NCBI GenBank assembly: GCA_033063855.1
Contig: CP093831.1
Span: forward strand, 9,114,001 to 9,178,000
Source: Smittia aterrima
Taxonomy: Eukaryota > Arthropoda > Insecta > Diptera > Chironomidae
Direction of reading: 5' to 3'
Length of the DNA: 64,000 nt
Below are positions 11,991 to 24,441 of this stretch, in pieces (position 1 is the first letter of the stretch; every line of letters starts with the position of its first letter). The position numbers and the translations under genes are program-made. The notes beneath the pieces were generated by a model. That model was not told where the DNA came from. It saw only the letters and a program-made list of their open reading frames with translations, and did no database searches.

Positions 11991-12205
11991 ACCACTCTGA
12001 GAGCATTCTTTCCCTCGCCCTCCACTAAAAGTGGAAGATGAACGATCATCAATAGCAATCTCGACTGATTAGAAATCTATCGAGATGCCGGCTTCACGCT
12101 CAGGAAAAAACGCCACAACTCATCATCATGGCTTGAAGTGGTTTCGTTTAGAAACGGTAAAGTGTGAAGACGTACTACAGAAATGATCCTGTGAAATACA
12201 GTCTT
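11991..12205 (-). ncRNA. U3: U3 small nucleolar RNA (copy A)
   Basis: On the minus strand the sequence begins aagactgtatttcacagg and continues with the box A region gatcatttctgtag. It then shows the C'/B-type block ctgagcgtgaagccggc, the box C-like tgatgatcgtt and the terminal ctcagagtggt, in the order of animal U3. U3 guides early cleavages of pre-rRNA in the nucleolus. Length is 215 nt, normal for the family. It faces U6 (convergent), whereas in copy B U6 and U3 run in tandem. Confidence 0.93.
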
Positions 12206-12243
12206 AACTTTTCTTAGCTCGACCAGATCTAGCGATCTCTGAG

Positions 12244-12264
12244 ACACTTCAAATTATTGTGAAG
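12244..12264 (-). promoter_or_regulatory. Proximal sequence element-like site of U3 (copy A)
   Basis: On the minus strand cttcacaa starts 59 bp upstream of the U3 start (first base at 12264), matching the octamer at the same distance from U6. No TATA-like sequence is seen 25-30 bp upstream of U3, which would fit Pol II transcription under the rule known for insect snRNA promoters. Function is inferred from position. Confidence 0.55.
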
Positions 12265-12472
12265 CGTAAAAATTATTTTGGGGAAACAAACTGAAAGTGA
12301 AACGATTGAATATTTTTCTAAATTCTTTTTTTTTGTCACTCAAAACAGTTTCATGTAATAAAATTTATTTACATCTCAACCATTATCAACTACAGTTAAA
12401 TTTCATTCTCTAAAAAGCAACATAACTTTCGTTCGTTCACAAAATTTTATTGTGAAAATAAATTTGTTTTTT

Positions 12473-14429
12473 CTATTGGGTCAGTGGCAGCCTAATTTCA
12501 TCCTTCTCATCAATCATTACGGTCTGAATATTATTTCGGTACTTGTACTGAACTCTGAGCACCTTATCTTCTCCTATTGCCGGATCATAGAAGCCAGGGA
12601 GCTCATACTAAAAATTGATAAGAAACATTAGATACGGAAATGCTCGCGATAAGGATTTTTATTACCTTAAACGTAGTGTGAATTGTTATTTGGCTGTCTT
12701 TGACTAAGCATTGCAGTGGAATTTTAACATCGATGAAGCTTGACGATTTGTCTATAACGAGGTCCTCCAAGGAATCTAAAAATATTTAAAATATGAGAGA
12801 TTGATCAAATTTAAAATTATGTCAAACAAACCGTCTGTGTCTTCGAATGTTCCGTAGAACGCTTTAACAATTAGTAAACCGCCTTTAGATTCTTCCTCAG
12901 CGACGATCCTCTCGTATAGAGCGATCATCAAGGAAATCGCCGCATCAGCTTCTTTTCTCTTCTGTTGCAGTCTTTCTTCATTCATCTCCTTCTTTTTATC
13001 AATGACCACTCGTATCTTCTCCGCTTCCATTGGCTCGAGAATACATTTCTTGAGCAAAAAGTAAGAGATAATGGGAACTGTGGTGGCGTAAAAGAGCGCA
13101 GCTGGGATGATTTCCTCACTGAGTTGTATATTGAAGTTGTACGATTGTGATGATCGAATGAATCGAACTTTCAAAGCAACTCCACTAGGAACACCAAACA
13201 TAACTGAAGCATGAAGCGAAGAATATTTGCTGACTTTCTTCTCGACTCCATATTCAGCCATGAAACCAAAAGTTCCAACCTTTCCAGCTAATTTAAGTTT
13301 CATTTCCTGCTCTGCTAAGCGATGAATGTAGTTACAAGACACGAATGAGTGTGGTAGTCCGAGGGAGAAATTTAGATTTATGTAGTTCTTCTCTGTGTTT
13401 CTTTCAATGATAGTTGAGAGTGATGATTGAACTCCAGCAGCAGAGTATGTCAAATAACCAACGGTGTGCTTATCAAGTTGAACCGCAAAAGTTCCGACAA
13501 GCGCTGGGACAATTCCATTTTGTCGGAAGTTCAGATTTAATTGACCAGTGGCAAAGTATCGTTTTCCAAAATTTCTCGTTCCTTTTCCTCCAAGATTAAG
13601 ACCATTACCGGCTCCAACATCCATTTCAATCCAACCTTTCGAGCTTAAGATTCTTCGACCGGAAAGAGTGAACCGGCCACTGCCTTGTCCGTTTGACACA
13701 TTAAGGTTTCCCGCAAGCGTCGCTACATTATTCGATGACATCGGAACTTCGATCGACTGAAACATTGTCATACCAGAAATCTCAATACTTGACAGTAAGC
13801 CGGGCTCGCTAAAATAAAATATAAATTTATTCAAGGACGTCCAAGAGAAAAGGATCGTTATCGCTTACTCATAATCAGTTTCATACGAGTTGAAGATGTC
13901 TGTGCAATTGACGTGAAGTGTAATGTTTCCCTTGGGGTTAGTAAGCTGTTGAAGCCTTCGCTCTTCCTTTTCTTTGGCCAATCGTTCATACTCCTCTCTG
14001 ATTTCAGACGGCGATGCTTTTCTATAAATGAAAGTTATGAATGAAGATCATTTCTGATGGGAATCTTTTGTTTACCTATGAATCAACTGCCAGCCATCAG
14101 TTTTCAGGCCTTTAGTGCCTAGTAAATCGTAAATTTGACGATCTTCTGGATTGCTAAGAACTGCGTGAGCAGTTTTAATGCGATTAAAGATTAGCTCAGC
14201 ATCTTTCTTCTTGGTTGGGTCGGTATGCTTGTCAGGATGATAAACTCTTGATAATTGTTTGTATGCTGCATTTACTTGTTCCAAAGTAGCCTGCGTGAAA
14301 TCAATGTTACAAATTGTGAAACGTGAAAATGTTATGAAAAAACAATTCCTTTGGTGTACTCACATCTCTCGAGAGATTAAGAAAGGCATAGTAGTCATCA
14401 TCAACTTCTAATAGCTCTGCATCATCCAT
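12473..14429 (-). CDS. DNAJC11: DnaJ homologue subfamily C member 11
   Basis: J-domain protein of mitochondria; the family associates with the MICOS/SAM complex that shapes cristae and joins inner and outer membranes. Six exons: 14429-14364, 14290-14076, 14021-13869, 13808-12832, 12775-12666 and 12607-12473, with consistent phases, about 550 aa (usual length). The J domain spans residues about 13-80 with the catalytic HPD in VYHPDKH. The long exon 4 is the beta-rich DUF3395-type middle region, followed by a coiled segment (residues about 410-450). The C-terminus ends in RLPLTQ. A minus-strand polyA signal (forward TTTATT, 12446-12451) lies 20 bp after the stop and close to the border of the U3 promoter. 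The gene is divergent from stromalin, 529 bp between start codons. Confidence 0.95.
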
Positions 14430-14958
14430 TACAACTACTTTATTTTAAATAAATTAATTTTTATGCTCGGAAAATTGTGAACGTGTGAAGGCGACTGAAA
14501 TTTGAACTAGTTGGTACAGTCATCGCTTTTACTTTAAGACTTCGGCTCATCGTGGTTTTGGTTTATTCAATTAAAATGAACAAACATCTGACTTTTGAAA
14601 ATTCTCCGAAATGAATTTAAAACTTTTTATTATTAAATATATTTTCATCCCTAAAAAATGATTAAACGAAGTAAGAATTTGAAAAATGGTTTTGAGCCGA
14701 AGCGATCGTTCCTTTGCTGTTGGAGAAGTTTAACAACAAGAAAATCTGAATTGCCGAAAAATATTTCAAAACGAAGCTCGCTGGTCACTTCTAAGTGTCA
14801 AACAACGCACAAACTTAAGATAAGGTGCGGATAAAACTCGTGATCTATTTTGTCACAGTCAAAAACATCAATTTCACATAAAAAACTGAAATTTTTATTT
14901 AGCCATTTTTGATTGTTTATGTTTTGATTATTTTTAGCGCTGAAAAGAGAAAACGAAA
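14430..14958. promoter_or_regulatory. Shared upstream region of DNAJC11 and stromalin
   Basis: These 529 bp separate two divergent start codons and must hold both promoters and 5' untranslated regions. I see no recognisable core motif and no extra exon. A bidirectional promoter is inferred from spacing only. Confidence 0.5.
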
Positions 14959-17900
14959 ATGTTTTCCAAAGGAAAGAGAATTCGGATGACGGAAGAGGTT
15001 CCGATGGAGTATTCCTATTAGTAAGTTCAAATTTATTAAAATAAATGCTTTTGCTGACATTAAATTGATTTTAGCATGACAGAGAACGATGAAGCTGAGG
15101 CTGGTCCTTCTGGACAGAGAATGACAAGATTGCGCGCAAGAGGGGGAGTTCCGACAAAGCCTCCAATCATTGACGAAGATGATGAAGATTTGTTCACTGC
15201 TGGTCGTCGAAGAAAACTGCCAAAACCGATCAAAGAAAAGGTCGAGAGAGAGCCACGAGAACCAAGAGCTCCAAAAGCACCGCGAGAGCCAAAGGCACAT
15301 CAAGAACCAGCTGAAGAAAGAGTTGTGCGTGAACGTGAGATTACAACAGACGAAAACAGTTTGTTTTGGATTCTTCGTTACTCAAAGAACACAATCACTG
15401 TAAGTTGAATGATTCTAATGGTTTATGATATCCCCTAATGAGCAATTCAATCGATTTTAGATGATCGTAGACGAATGGATTGAGAACTACAAACTTGATC
15501 GTGAAACCGCATTAATCGCTTTGATGCAGTTCTTCATCAACGCCAGTGGCTGTAAAGGAAAAATTTCACCAGCCATGCAATCGACAATGGAGCACACATC
15601 AATCATTCGAAAGATGACAGAAGAGTTCGACGAAGAGAGTGGCGAGTATCCATTGATCATGGCTGGACAACAATGGAAGAAGTTTAAAGCACATTTCTGC
15701 GACTTTGTTCAAACACTCGTTAAGCAATGTCAATACTCCATCATCTACGATCAATTCTTGATGGACAACGTCATCTCATTACTCACCGGATTATCAGATT
15801 CGCAAGTTCGTGCTTTCCGTCATACTGCAACACTTGCAGCAATGAAGCTTATGACTGCTCTAGTTGATGTTGCTTTGCTTGTCTCCATCAACTACGATAA
15901 TGCAGCTCGTCAATATGACAGCGAACGGTTGAAAGGAGCTCATGATGTTTCTGAAGACCGATTAGAAAGTTTGATGTCAAAGCGTCAGGAATTAGAGGAA
16001 AACATGGACGAAATCAAAAACATGTTAACTTATCTCTTCAAATCAGTTTTTGTCCATCGATATCGCGACACTTTGCCAGAGATCCGCGGAATTTGCATGA
16101 TGGAGATTGGCATTTGGATGCAGAAGTTCTCTTCAAATTTCTTAGACGATTCTTATTTGAAATACATTGGATGGACCCTTCACGACAAAGTTGGTGATGT
16201 TCGCTTACGTTGTTTACAAGCTTTGCTTCCTTTATACGAAAATGAAGAGTTAAAAGGAAAATTGGAACTTTTCACATCAAAGTTTAAAGACCGAATCGTT
16301 GCGATGACATTGGACAAAGAATACGAAGTCGCTGTTCATGCTGTGAAGCTTGTCATCAAAATCTTAAAGATACATCAAGACATCCTTACTGACAAGGATT
16401 GCGAAATCGTTTACGAATTGGTTTATTCTTCGCATCGTGGGGTCGCTCAAGCAGCTGCTGAGTTTTTGAATGTTCGATTGTTCTTCATCGATCCATCTGT
16501 AGAGTCTTTCACGCGTCGTGGCAAAAAGCGACTTCAAAACACGCCACTAATCCGTGATTTGGTTCAATTCTTCATCGAATCCGAACTTCATGAACATGGA
16601 GCGTATCTGGTCGATGCATTCATCGAGAACAACCCGATGATCAAAGATTGGGAATGCATGACAGATCTCTTACTTGAAGAAACTGGAGCTAACGAAGAAG
16701 TCATGGATAACAAACAAGAATCCACATTAATTGAGATTATGGTGAGCGCTGTAAAACAAGTTTCACTAGGAGAGCCACCGGTTGGACGCGGTAGCAATCG
16801 TCAAAAGACCCTCTCGGCAAAGGAAATCAAACAAGTTCAAGACGACAAAGCAAAATTGACGGAACATTTCATTCAAACTCTTCCCTATTTATTGGACAAG
16901 TACAGCGCTGAGAATGAGAAACTTATCAATTTGTTGAATATTCCGCAACACTTTGATTTGGAAATGTACACGACATCACGCCAAGAAGCATCGTTGAAAC
17001 TTTTGCTTGACAAAATAACTCTCATCATGTCGATTAGCACCGATCGAGAAGTTCTCGAAGCATGTGCAAAAACTTTAGAGTTCTTATGTACTGAAGGAAG
17101 CGCAATTTACACTCAGTGTGATGTTGCTCGATCAAACATCATCGACGAGAGTGTCAATCGATACAAGGAAGCTATCGATGACTGGCGCAATTTAATTGCT
17201 GGCGAAGAAACACCAGACGAAGATGAAATTCATCAAGTTTGCATTAGCTTGAAGAAGGTTTCCATTCTTTATTCGTGTCATAATCTCAATCCATGGAGTT
17301 TGTTTAACTCGCTTTTCCAAGACATCGAAGAGTATTTGACTGCCGAGACGCACGATCGAAGCATTCCATCCGAAGCACTCGTCTACTGCATCGAATCGTG
17401 CTTCTTTTCAATTACTTGGGGATTGAACTATCTTGAATCTTCATTCGAATCATCAGCTTTGGCTTCTCCAGCAGACGAATTGCGTCGCAATCTTGATAAG
17501 TTCATGGACGCATTGAATAAGTTGATAAGATCAGCTGAGAAGATTTCGATCAAAGAAGCAGTAAGTTGTCTCCTTTTCCGGTTTTTTTTTATTAAGAATA
17601 TTTTTCTTTTTCTTTCCTCAGGCTTATATTTCGCTGTGCGATTTACTTGTCATTTTCTCTGCAAACATTTCAAAGAATTCAAATCGCTACGTTCAGAAAA
17701 TGGAATATCGTCCCACCGAACCTCAGAAGCAGCTTCTCATCAATTTCGTCAAAACTTATGTTTTCTCAACTCAATATGAAGAAGTTCAAGACGAAACACG
17801 AATCGAAGAACTTCACAAGAAACGAAACTATTTGGCGGCATACTGCAAACTTGTCATTTACAATATGCTGCCAACTGCAGCTGCCTCTGAAATCTTCAAG

Positions 17901-18609
17901 TTCTACATCAAAGTAAGATTATTCTTATTTGAAATATCTTCTTTTACTTCAATCGGTATTTTTTTAACAGTTCTACAATGACTATGGAGATATCATTAAA
18001 ACAACTTTATCGAAGACTCGCGAAAACAATAAAATCAATTGTACGATGACGATGTGCTTGAGTTTGAAAACTCTTTTTGAAGAGATTCATGCTTATTCAG
18101 CACCCGATAAAATCTCTCGATCGTCTCAAGATTATCTCGACTTGAAGGAATTGGCAAAAAGATTTGCTTTGTCGTTTGGACTCGACGCCATCAAAAATCG
18201 CGAAGCTGTAACTGCCATGCATCGTGCAGGAATTCTCTTTACAGCTGAACATTGGAACGCTGACGACTCAACTGTTCCTCAAAATCTCCTTTTCCTCGAA
18301 ATTCTCAATGAATTCACAAACAAATTATTGAAGCAGGATAAGAAAGTTGTGTAAGTGGGAACTAATTTATTCTCTCGAGTAGAAATTATTTATTTTCATC
18401 ACAGATTGAGCTTCCTCGATCGTCGCATTTCAATGGCCAACATGCCGTCAACTCACAGCGAGGATTGGCAGCCCCTAATCAACTATCGTAACTCTCTGCT
18501 TCATGGCGAATCCGATCAAGTTGGACCCGTGCCCGTCAACAAGAAAGTCTACACTCGCAAAGGCAAGAAAAATCAAGCTGGGGACGATGACGGTGAAGAA
18601 GTTATGTAA
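14959..18609 (+). CDS. SA: Cohesin subunit SA / stromalin (STAG)
   Basis: STAG subunit of the cohesin ring, which binds SCC1/Rad21 and helps load and hold cohesin on chromosomes in the nucleus. Six exons: 14959-15020, 15075-15399, 15461-17560, 17622-17912, 17971-18350 and 18405-18609, giving 1120 aa, the length expected for an insect SA. The N-terminus is a charged low-complexity arm with PRE/PRAPK repeats (residues about 75-105). The STAG domain opens with VDEWIENYKLDRETALIALM (about 131-150). The stromalin conservative domain around VFVHRYRDTLPEIRGICMME (about 325-410) is clear, and HEAT-like helices follow. The start was chosen as the first ATG in frame with good splice phase. The polyA signal is at 18642-18647. 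Exon 3 alone holds 700 codons, long for this region. Confidence 0.96.
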
Positions 18610-21600
18610 ACTTAAATTAATAATATTTCATGTCAAAGAAAAATAAAAAGATTTTATTAAAAAATTTCCTGAACAACAAAAAAAAATCTCAAGGTGCGCA
18701 ATTTGAAGATGAGCTTCCATTATAATTACGCCGCAGCAATCATTCCCACCCCAGATTTTGTGAGCTTGGGTGAGTCACTGTTACATGAAGCGTGGGAAAT
18801 TCGTTTTCCTTTCTTTCTTTGTTGCGATCAACCCTCCTGAAGATGATGCAAAGGTATAGGTGAAAAATCCTCGCAACCCTCTTCAAGTTGTGTGTTCACC
18901 GTAAGAGTGTGAGCTAAGAAGTTTCGCTTAAGGATTTCTTGCGACAATGCTTTTCGTTTTCTTTGTTAGGACCCTACGCAACTCTCCCCGCTTTGATTAC
19001 TTCGCTATTTTTATTGAAATGAGTTTTTCGTTGTGAAACATCTGCTCTTAGTAGATCCTTGGGGTGGAGGGAAGGAGGGAAGTTTTCCCACAACATGTTC
19101 AAGAAAACAAGTTTACGAAGAGATTGAATTACGCAGTTTTGGTTTTTTATTGCGAAGATAGCAAATTATTTTATTCAAAGATTTTTCCAACAAGAATTTA
19201 AGCTTTCGCGACTTGGCGCTCAAAAAATATTTAACGAAGATATCTTCTCAGTCGCCTTCACATTTTGTAGTTTAATTAAAAACGAAGAAAGTCTCATTCC
19301 TCAAAGTAACGCAAGATGCTCACAAGGACTTTTGCCTGCTTTCCTTTGTCATGCAAAGTTACATCAAAGCTGTATTCGTGAAAAGAAGGAGGGGACGAAT
19401 TACAGAGGGCGAAGATGAAATAGGTTGCGCAAGAAGTTGGTTCACATTTTCTCAGTCAGTCTTCGACAAGAAACACGAGAATGAAGAAGTAGATTCTTCA
19501 TTTAAACTTTTTATTTTATTATTATTTTGTGTTGCATTCACCAGATTAATTACTTGCTTAAACATTAACCAGATTAAACTATTAATTGTTAAATCCGTAG
19601 TCTAAGTGATTTGTTATCGAGAAGATCAATTATTTTTGTACGAAAGAAATCAACAAAAAAGAAAATTACGAGGAAAAGTTTTTTACGAGAGAAAGAAGTG
19701 TCTTGTAGTGATTCCCTTGAGGATTTAAGAAGTGCATCGCAAGCTGGATCAATTGAATGAATCAAAAGATATTAATAAAAAAACAAAAACTAATCAATTA
19801 ACAAAGTAAAATAATTGTGGAATAACAAAGTTGCGAGAGGAAGAGTTGCGCGTGTTTCAATCATCGTCATTGGGAAAACATTCAGCAAAGTCGCAGCAAT
19901 AGTAAATGACCAAAGCGAAGAAATCTCAAACGGAGTAAAATTCCAACAATTGAAGGTAATTAAAAATTACATCTCACGATCTCCCTCTCTCTCCACATCT
20001 CCGCGTCGAAGGTGCATTGGAATGCCTTCGAAAAGATGCTGTAGCACTGGCCGCGTATGGGGTTGTTCAACAGCCACGTAACTATCAACGTGATGGGGAG
20101 TTTGTCGAGTGAACATAATAAAAGCGAGGGAACATTCGATATTTCCATTTGATTTGCAACCTCATTTGTAAAGAGACCTTCCGAGGGAAATCACACATAT
20201 TCGCGAGAATGGGAAAATAACCGTGATGATGTTTGATTCGTTTGCTGATTCCGCAATCGATGATCAGCCAGCATCAAATTAATTCACCTGATTTTTTTTC
20301 CATCTTCTCTCGCTTCTCCATCATTTCCATCTCGGGCGAGCGCGAGGGAACGTTAATCAATTCATCGTGTAGCATTAATGAGAATTGGAAAAGTTTTATT
20401 AATGCTTCACCTACAATTACACACATTTATACAATACGTGATGGGACAGTCTCTCGGACTCTCAGATGGACAGAGCGCCCCCCATTCCATATTTCTTCTT
20501 TTTCATTTACGACGAGATCTCCACCTTCCCATCAATCCATCTCCGGTCGCTCCACGAGATCTCTCGTAATTTAATTGGAATTCAATCTTTTTTTATGATT
20601 TTTTCCTTCTGCTGCTGCCGTTGCTCGACTTCATAAAATCAAAACGCACGTAGATTTTCTCTCATTTCGACACACAACCGACTGAAGCTGTGTGCTGCTG
20701 GACATTTATATTGACCGCCGTTCTCAGAAATTGGCCATTCACTAGCACTTTGTTGCTTTTTTTTGTTCGTTCGTTTGCTTGTCTTGCTGTTGTTGTGTTT
20801 CTGCCTCCGATGAGCCATCCAGTTCATTGATGGAGCTTTCTTTCGCTAAGGCAATGCAAGAGGAGCCCAGAAACAAGATCAGAATCCCATACAGGCTATA
20901 ATTACAATAATTTAAAATTTTCTGCAGATGTTACTGTCCATCGTCGTTTGCACAAACAAAAACACGCAGCGGAAGATGCAACGTAAGAGAAAAATGCATT
21001 CGCGGCCCCGCTATTTCTCTTTGCTCCTTCCTTTCTTCTTTTGCCTTATAATATTCCACCTCGCAATCGATTATCATCGTTATTAGCCTCCTTCGTAATG
21101 ATGCGAGCAACATCCGAAAAAAAATCGCTGCAACTCCGTCGATCCATTCATTCAAATTTTTAGATTGTTTTTGCGTTCGCAAGGCGAGCTTAGCTTTAAA
21201 TTCTCTTACACATGGGCAACCGTCGAAAAAACAAAGTTATTTCGATTTTAATGATGTGAGGGAGATGATGATGATGAAGAGAAGAAAAAAATACCAGAAA
21301 AGATCAGGGCTTTGCGATCGTTGCGGGTCATCCTTCGAAAGCGATGAGAAAGAGTTAAACTCCCACAATAACGGGTCACCGATCCGGCTGGTATCACATC
21401 ATAAAAAGAAAAGTAACGACGATGCTTCAATACAAGACCAACATATCTCTTTCCCTCTCTCTTTGGTCTCACGTAATGAGATGAACATTTCTACTTCATT
21501 TATTTGTTTCCACTTTATTCTCGTTTCGTCGCCGCGGAGCGCCTTTTTGGATGATAGATCAGTTTTGTCCGTCGGTCTGTCTATCGTCAACCTGTCGACA

Positions 21601-22769
21601 TGAAAACTTTATGCTGAGCGCGCTTCTCCTTCCACCCACCTGCAATTCAATCCATCTTGAGCTGATGTTTCTTCCATTTACCGTAACTACTTGCTCATGT
21701 CGTGTTGTGTGTTGCTTAAGCAAAAGAGAAGAAAGAAAAAAAAACACGAAACGAGTCGAAGAAGCGAAAAGAGAAGAAACAGACATAACAGGTGAAATTT
21801 GTAATTATGTGGATGGAACCATCGCATTGTTGCTGTTAACATCGCACACCATCAAAGTCGCGGGTGGAACTGGCGAGAAGGCAAGACGAAAAAAAAATGT
21901 ATGTTACATTAAAACAAAACGCTGAACGAAGCGAGCGAGCGAGTATCCATGTGTGCCCATCGGTAGTTTTTTTTTGTTTTTCTTTTTCGAGAGAATTCTT
22001 CAGCTTACTGGTTTCTCGTTCGACGTCTTCATGGGATGTTGGGGGTCTTCTTCTTACACCTCATGTGTCGCTTATACACATTCACGTCTCTTGGCTTGCG
22101 AAATCATCAACACCGCGCTGCCTTCTTTTTTTGTGTGGCTCTTTTGGTATCGTGATCGGAGGCAATCTTCTGGTTTTTTTTTCGTTTGCCGCTCGACGCG
22201 ATGATTGGGGCTGTTGACGATATTTCGGAAAAACTACTTCGAATGCTTGTAACTCAATGGTTGCAACATCTCAACATGAGCTCCGCCGTCCTATGTTGCC
22301 CAATTATTAATGTTGAGTTTTTTTTCTCTGGTTACTTCATCACGCTGGTGTGTGCTCCATAAGCTTTGGCGTTGAAAATGTAGATGAATGAATTTCCAAT
22401 TTGGGTTGCTTGGGCTTTGTTTCGTTCGTCTCTCTCTCTCCTCCAATCGTCTTTTTTACTTTGCACGCTGTGTTGTGGTCCATCATCTCAATCTCCGCAG
22501 CAATTTAATTCGCCGGATGTGGACTCGATGTTCGTCAATTTTACAAACGAAACAGACACAAAAAAATCATCAAATTTGTATAATTTCACACACGTTAGCC
22601 GATGGGCATTTTCTAATTCACCTTTCCTTTGGTTTACAGATGAAATCAGTCGTCAGCAGAATGTAAAATGTGTCTCCATCGAGCTGAATAGACTTCGATC
22701 CAAAGTAGAGATTACAAAACGCGACAAAGACGACAGAAGAAGAAGAAAAGAGAGCGAAGCCAAACAATA
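18610..22769. other. Gene-free 4.2 kb upstream of the C2H2 factor
   Basis: After the stromalin polyA signal no exon with convincing splice sites is found. The stretch has many short purine or pyrimidine tracts (for example 21720-21770 and 22425-22445) and overlapping open frames on both strands without family resemblance. It most likely holds the promoter, 5' untranslated region and enhancers of the downstream transcription-factor gene. Confidence 0.5.
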
Positions 22770-24441
22770 ATGACGATGGCTGATCATCATCACACGAACG
22801 GACCGTCGATGCCAAATCAGATGAGTCCACTGAATCATATGGAGCAACACGAGGCAACAGCCAACCGCAATAGCGATCCCAAAAAGAGGAAAAGGAAAAG
22901 ACTGTTAGCAGTTCTCGACAAGCTGCATAATAACAATACTAACATGAGCGCTCAGGACACGAGCAGTAACAACGATAACAACAACAGCACTTTAGTCAAC
23001 AATAACATCATAGCAACGAAGAAGACAGAGAATCAAGACGGCAAAGTTACAACGTACAACACAAATCTGGCGCGATCGATGCAAGAGAACGCTGAGATTC
23101 TCCGTAATCTATTCGCACTTAGTCGAAGTCTCCCAACGCATCCTGCCTTCCCATCACCGTTTGCAGCTGCAATGGCATCGCCAAGTTATGACCTGAACGA
23201 TAATTTTGCATCTTCGCCGGATAAGATGATGGTGAAGATGGAAGTGAAAGAAGAAATAGTGGATGAAGAAGAGGCCAATTGTTCAGCGTCCGTGCGCGAC
23301 ACGAAGACACCGTTACATGAATTTCTCCATCACCTACCAAAGACAACTTTCAACAATCAACCGTTGTCATTTGGCAATCAGAATCATCATCAGCAATTTT
23401 TTCCGAACGGATTCTTTCAACACAATCAAGTGCAGGAAGCACCGCTCGATCTTTCAATGAAAACTTTCAATCGACGTCAGAGCTCAAGCAGTTCCGGCTC
23501 ACCAAGTCTGACAAAGCAGCTTCTTATGCAACAAACCGAACAGAAGCTCAATGCAGTGCTACATCCGTTGGGAATTCAGGTTCCAAAAGATTGTAGCATC
23601 AGCTTCCAAACAACCCCGAACAGCGACTCGTCATCACCTCACCACCAGCTACCTCAGTATTATCAAGACATGAAAGTTTCGCCGATCGTTGAAGAAGTCG
23701 CGCCAGGATCAAATCATGTTGCGTACGTCTGCCCGATTTGCGGTCAGATGTTTTCACTCAACGATCGACTAGCGAAACACATTGCGTCACGCCATAAGAC
23801 GAAAAGTCCCGCGTCCGAAACGACAAAATCTTACGTTTGCGAAGTTTGCGATCGATCATTTGCAAGGTGAGAACTAAATTGAAAGTTGTAACTAATGAAA
23901 TTTTAATTGACGTGGTTCACTTTATTATAGATCGGACATGTTAACGAGACACATCAGACTACATACAGGAGTGAAACCATACACTTGTTTGACATGTGGG
24001 CAAGTCTTTTCAAGATCTGATCACTTATCAACGCATCAAAGAACGCATACCGGTAAGACGATTGACATCAACGTAATTAAACAGATTTTATAAAATGTTT
24101 GTTTTTAAGGTGAGAAACCATATCGATGTCCTCAATGCAACTACGCAGCTTGCCGACGAGACATGATCACCCGCCACATGAGAACTCATGCTCGATACGA
24201 GCAGAACGGTCAACCTCCAAGGAAAGCCATGAAGATTAAAGCGGAAAAAGTGAAAGCTGATAACAGAATGGATGAGCCCACGAAGCTCATGAACACTAAC
24301 AACAATAACGATATTTCAATGTTTAACCAGAACAGTCTGGAGAACATCAACGAGCTGCGAATGAAGATTCAGGAAAATCTAATGGCGAGCATGCCAAGTG
24401 AACTTTCTAATCTCAAGCGTGAAATTAAAATTGAATTTTAA
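22770..24441 (+). CDS. C2H2 zinc-finger transcription factor with CtBP motif
   Basis: Probable nuclear DNA-binding repressor. Three exons, 22770-23866, 23931-24052 and 24110-24441, give 516 aa with consistent phases. The N-terminal half is Asn/Gln/His/Ser-rich with a basic patch (KKRKRKR, about residue 39) that could be a nuclear localisation signal. PLDLS (in EAPLDLSMK, about residue 228) is the classic binding motif for the corepressor CtBP. Four fingers follow: CPICGQMF, CEVCDRSF, CLTCGQVF and CPQCNYAA. The last three form a tight array with TGEKPY-type linkers and RSD-type recognition helices (RSDMLTRH, RSDHLSTH), suggesting a G-rich target. The tail ends in a short acidic/basic helix. 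I cannot name the orthologue. The ATG at 22770 is followed by a second in-frame ATG two codons later. Confidence 0.9.

Larger units (their letters stand above)
11000..12403. repeat. Small-RNA cassette copy A (5S-U6-U3)
   Basis: The first of two copies of a 1.4 kb unit; copy B is at 35043-36374. The part carrying 5S and U6 with flanks (11000 to about 11815) matches copy B in inverted orientation. The part carrying U3 and its promoter (11819-12403) matches copy B (35043-35623) in direct orientation. Even the 10-base G run after 5S is the same length in both copies. The 5S and U3 bodies look identical by eye and the flanks differ at scattered bases and short indels, which suggests a recent duplication or gene conversion. 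Confidence 0.9.
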
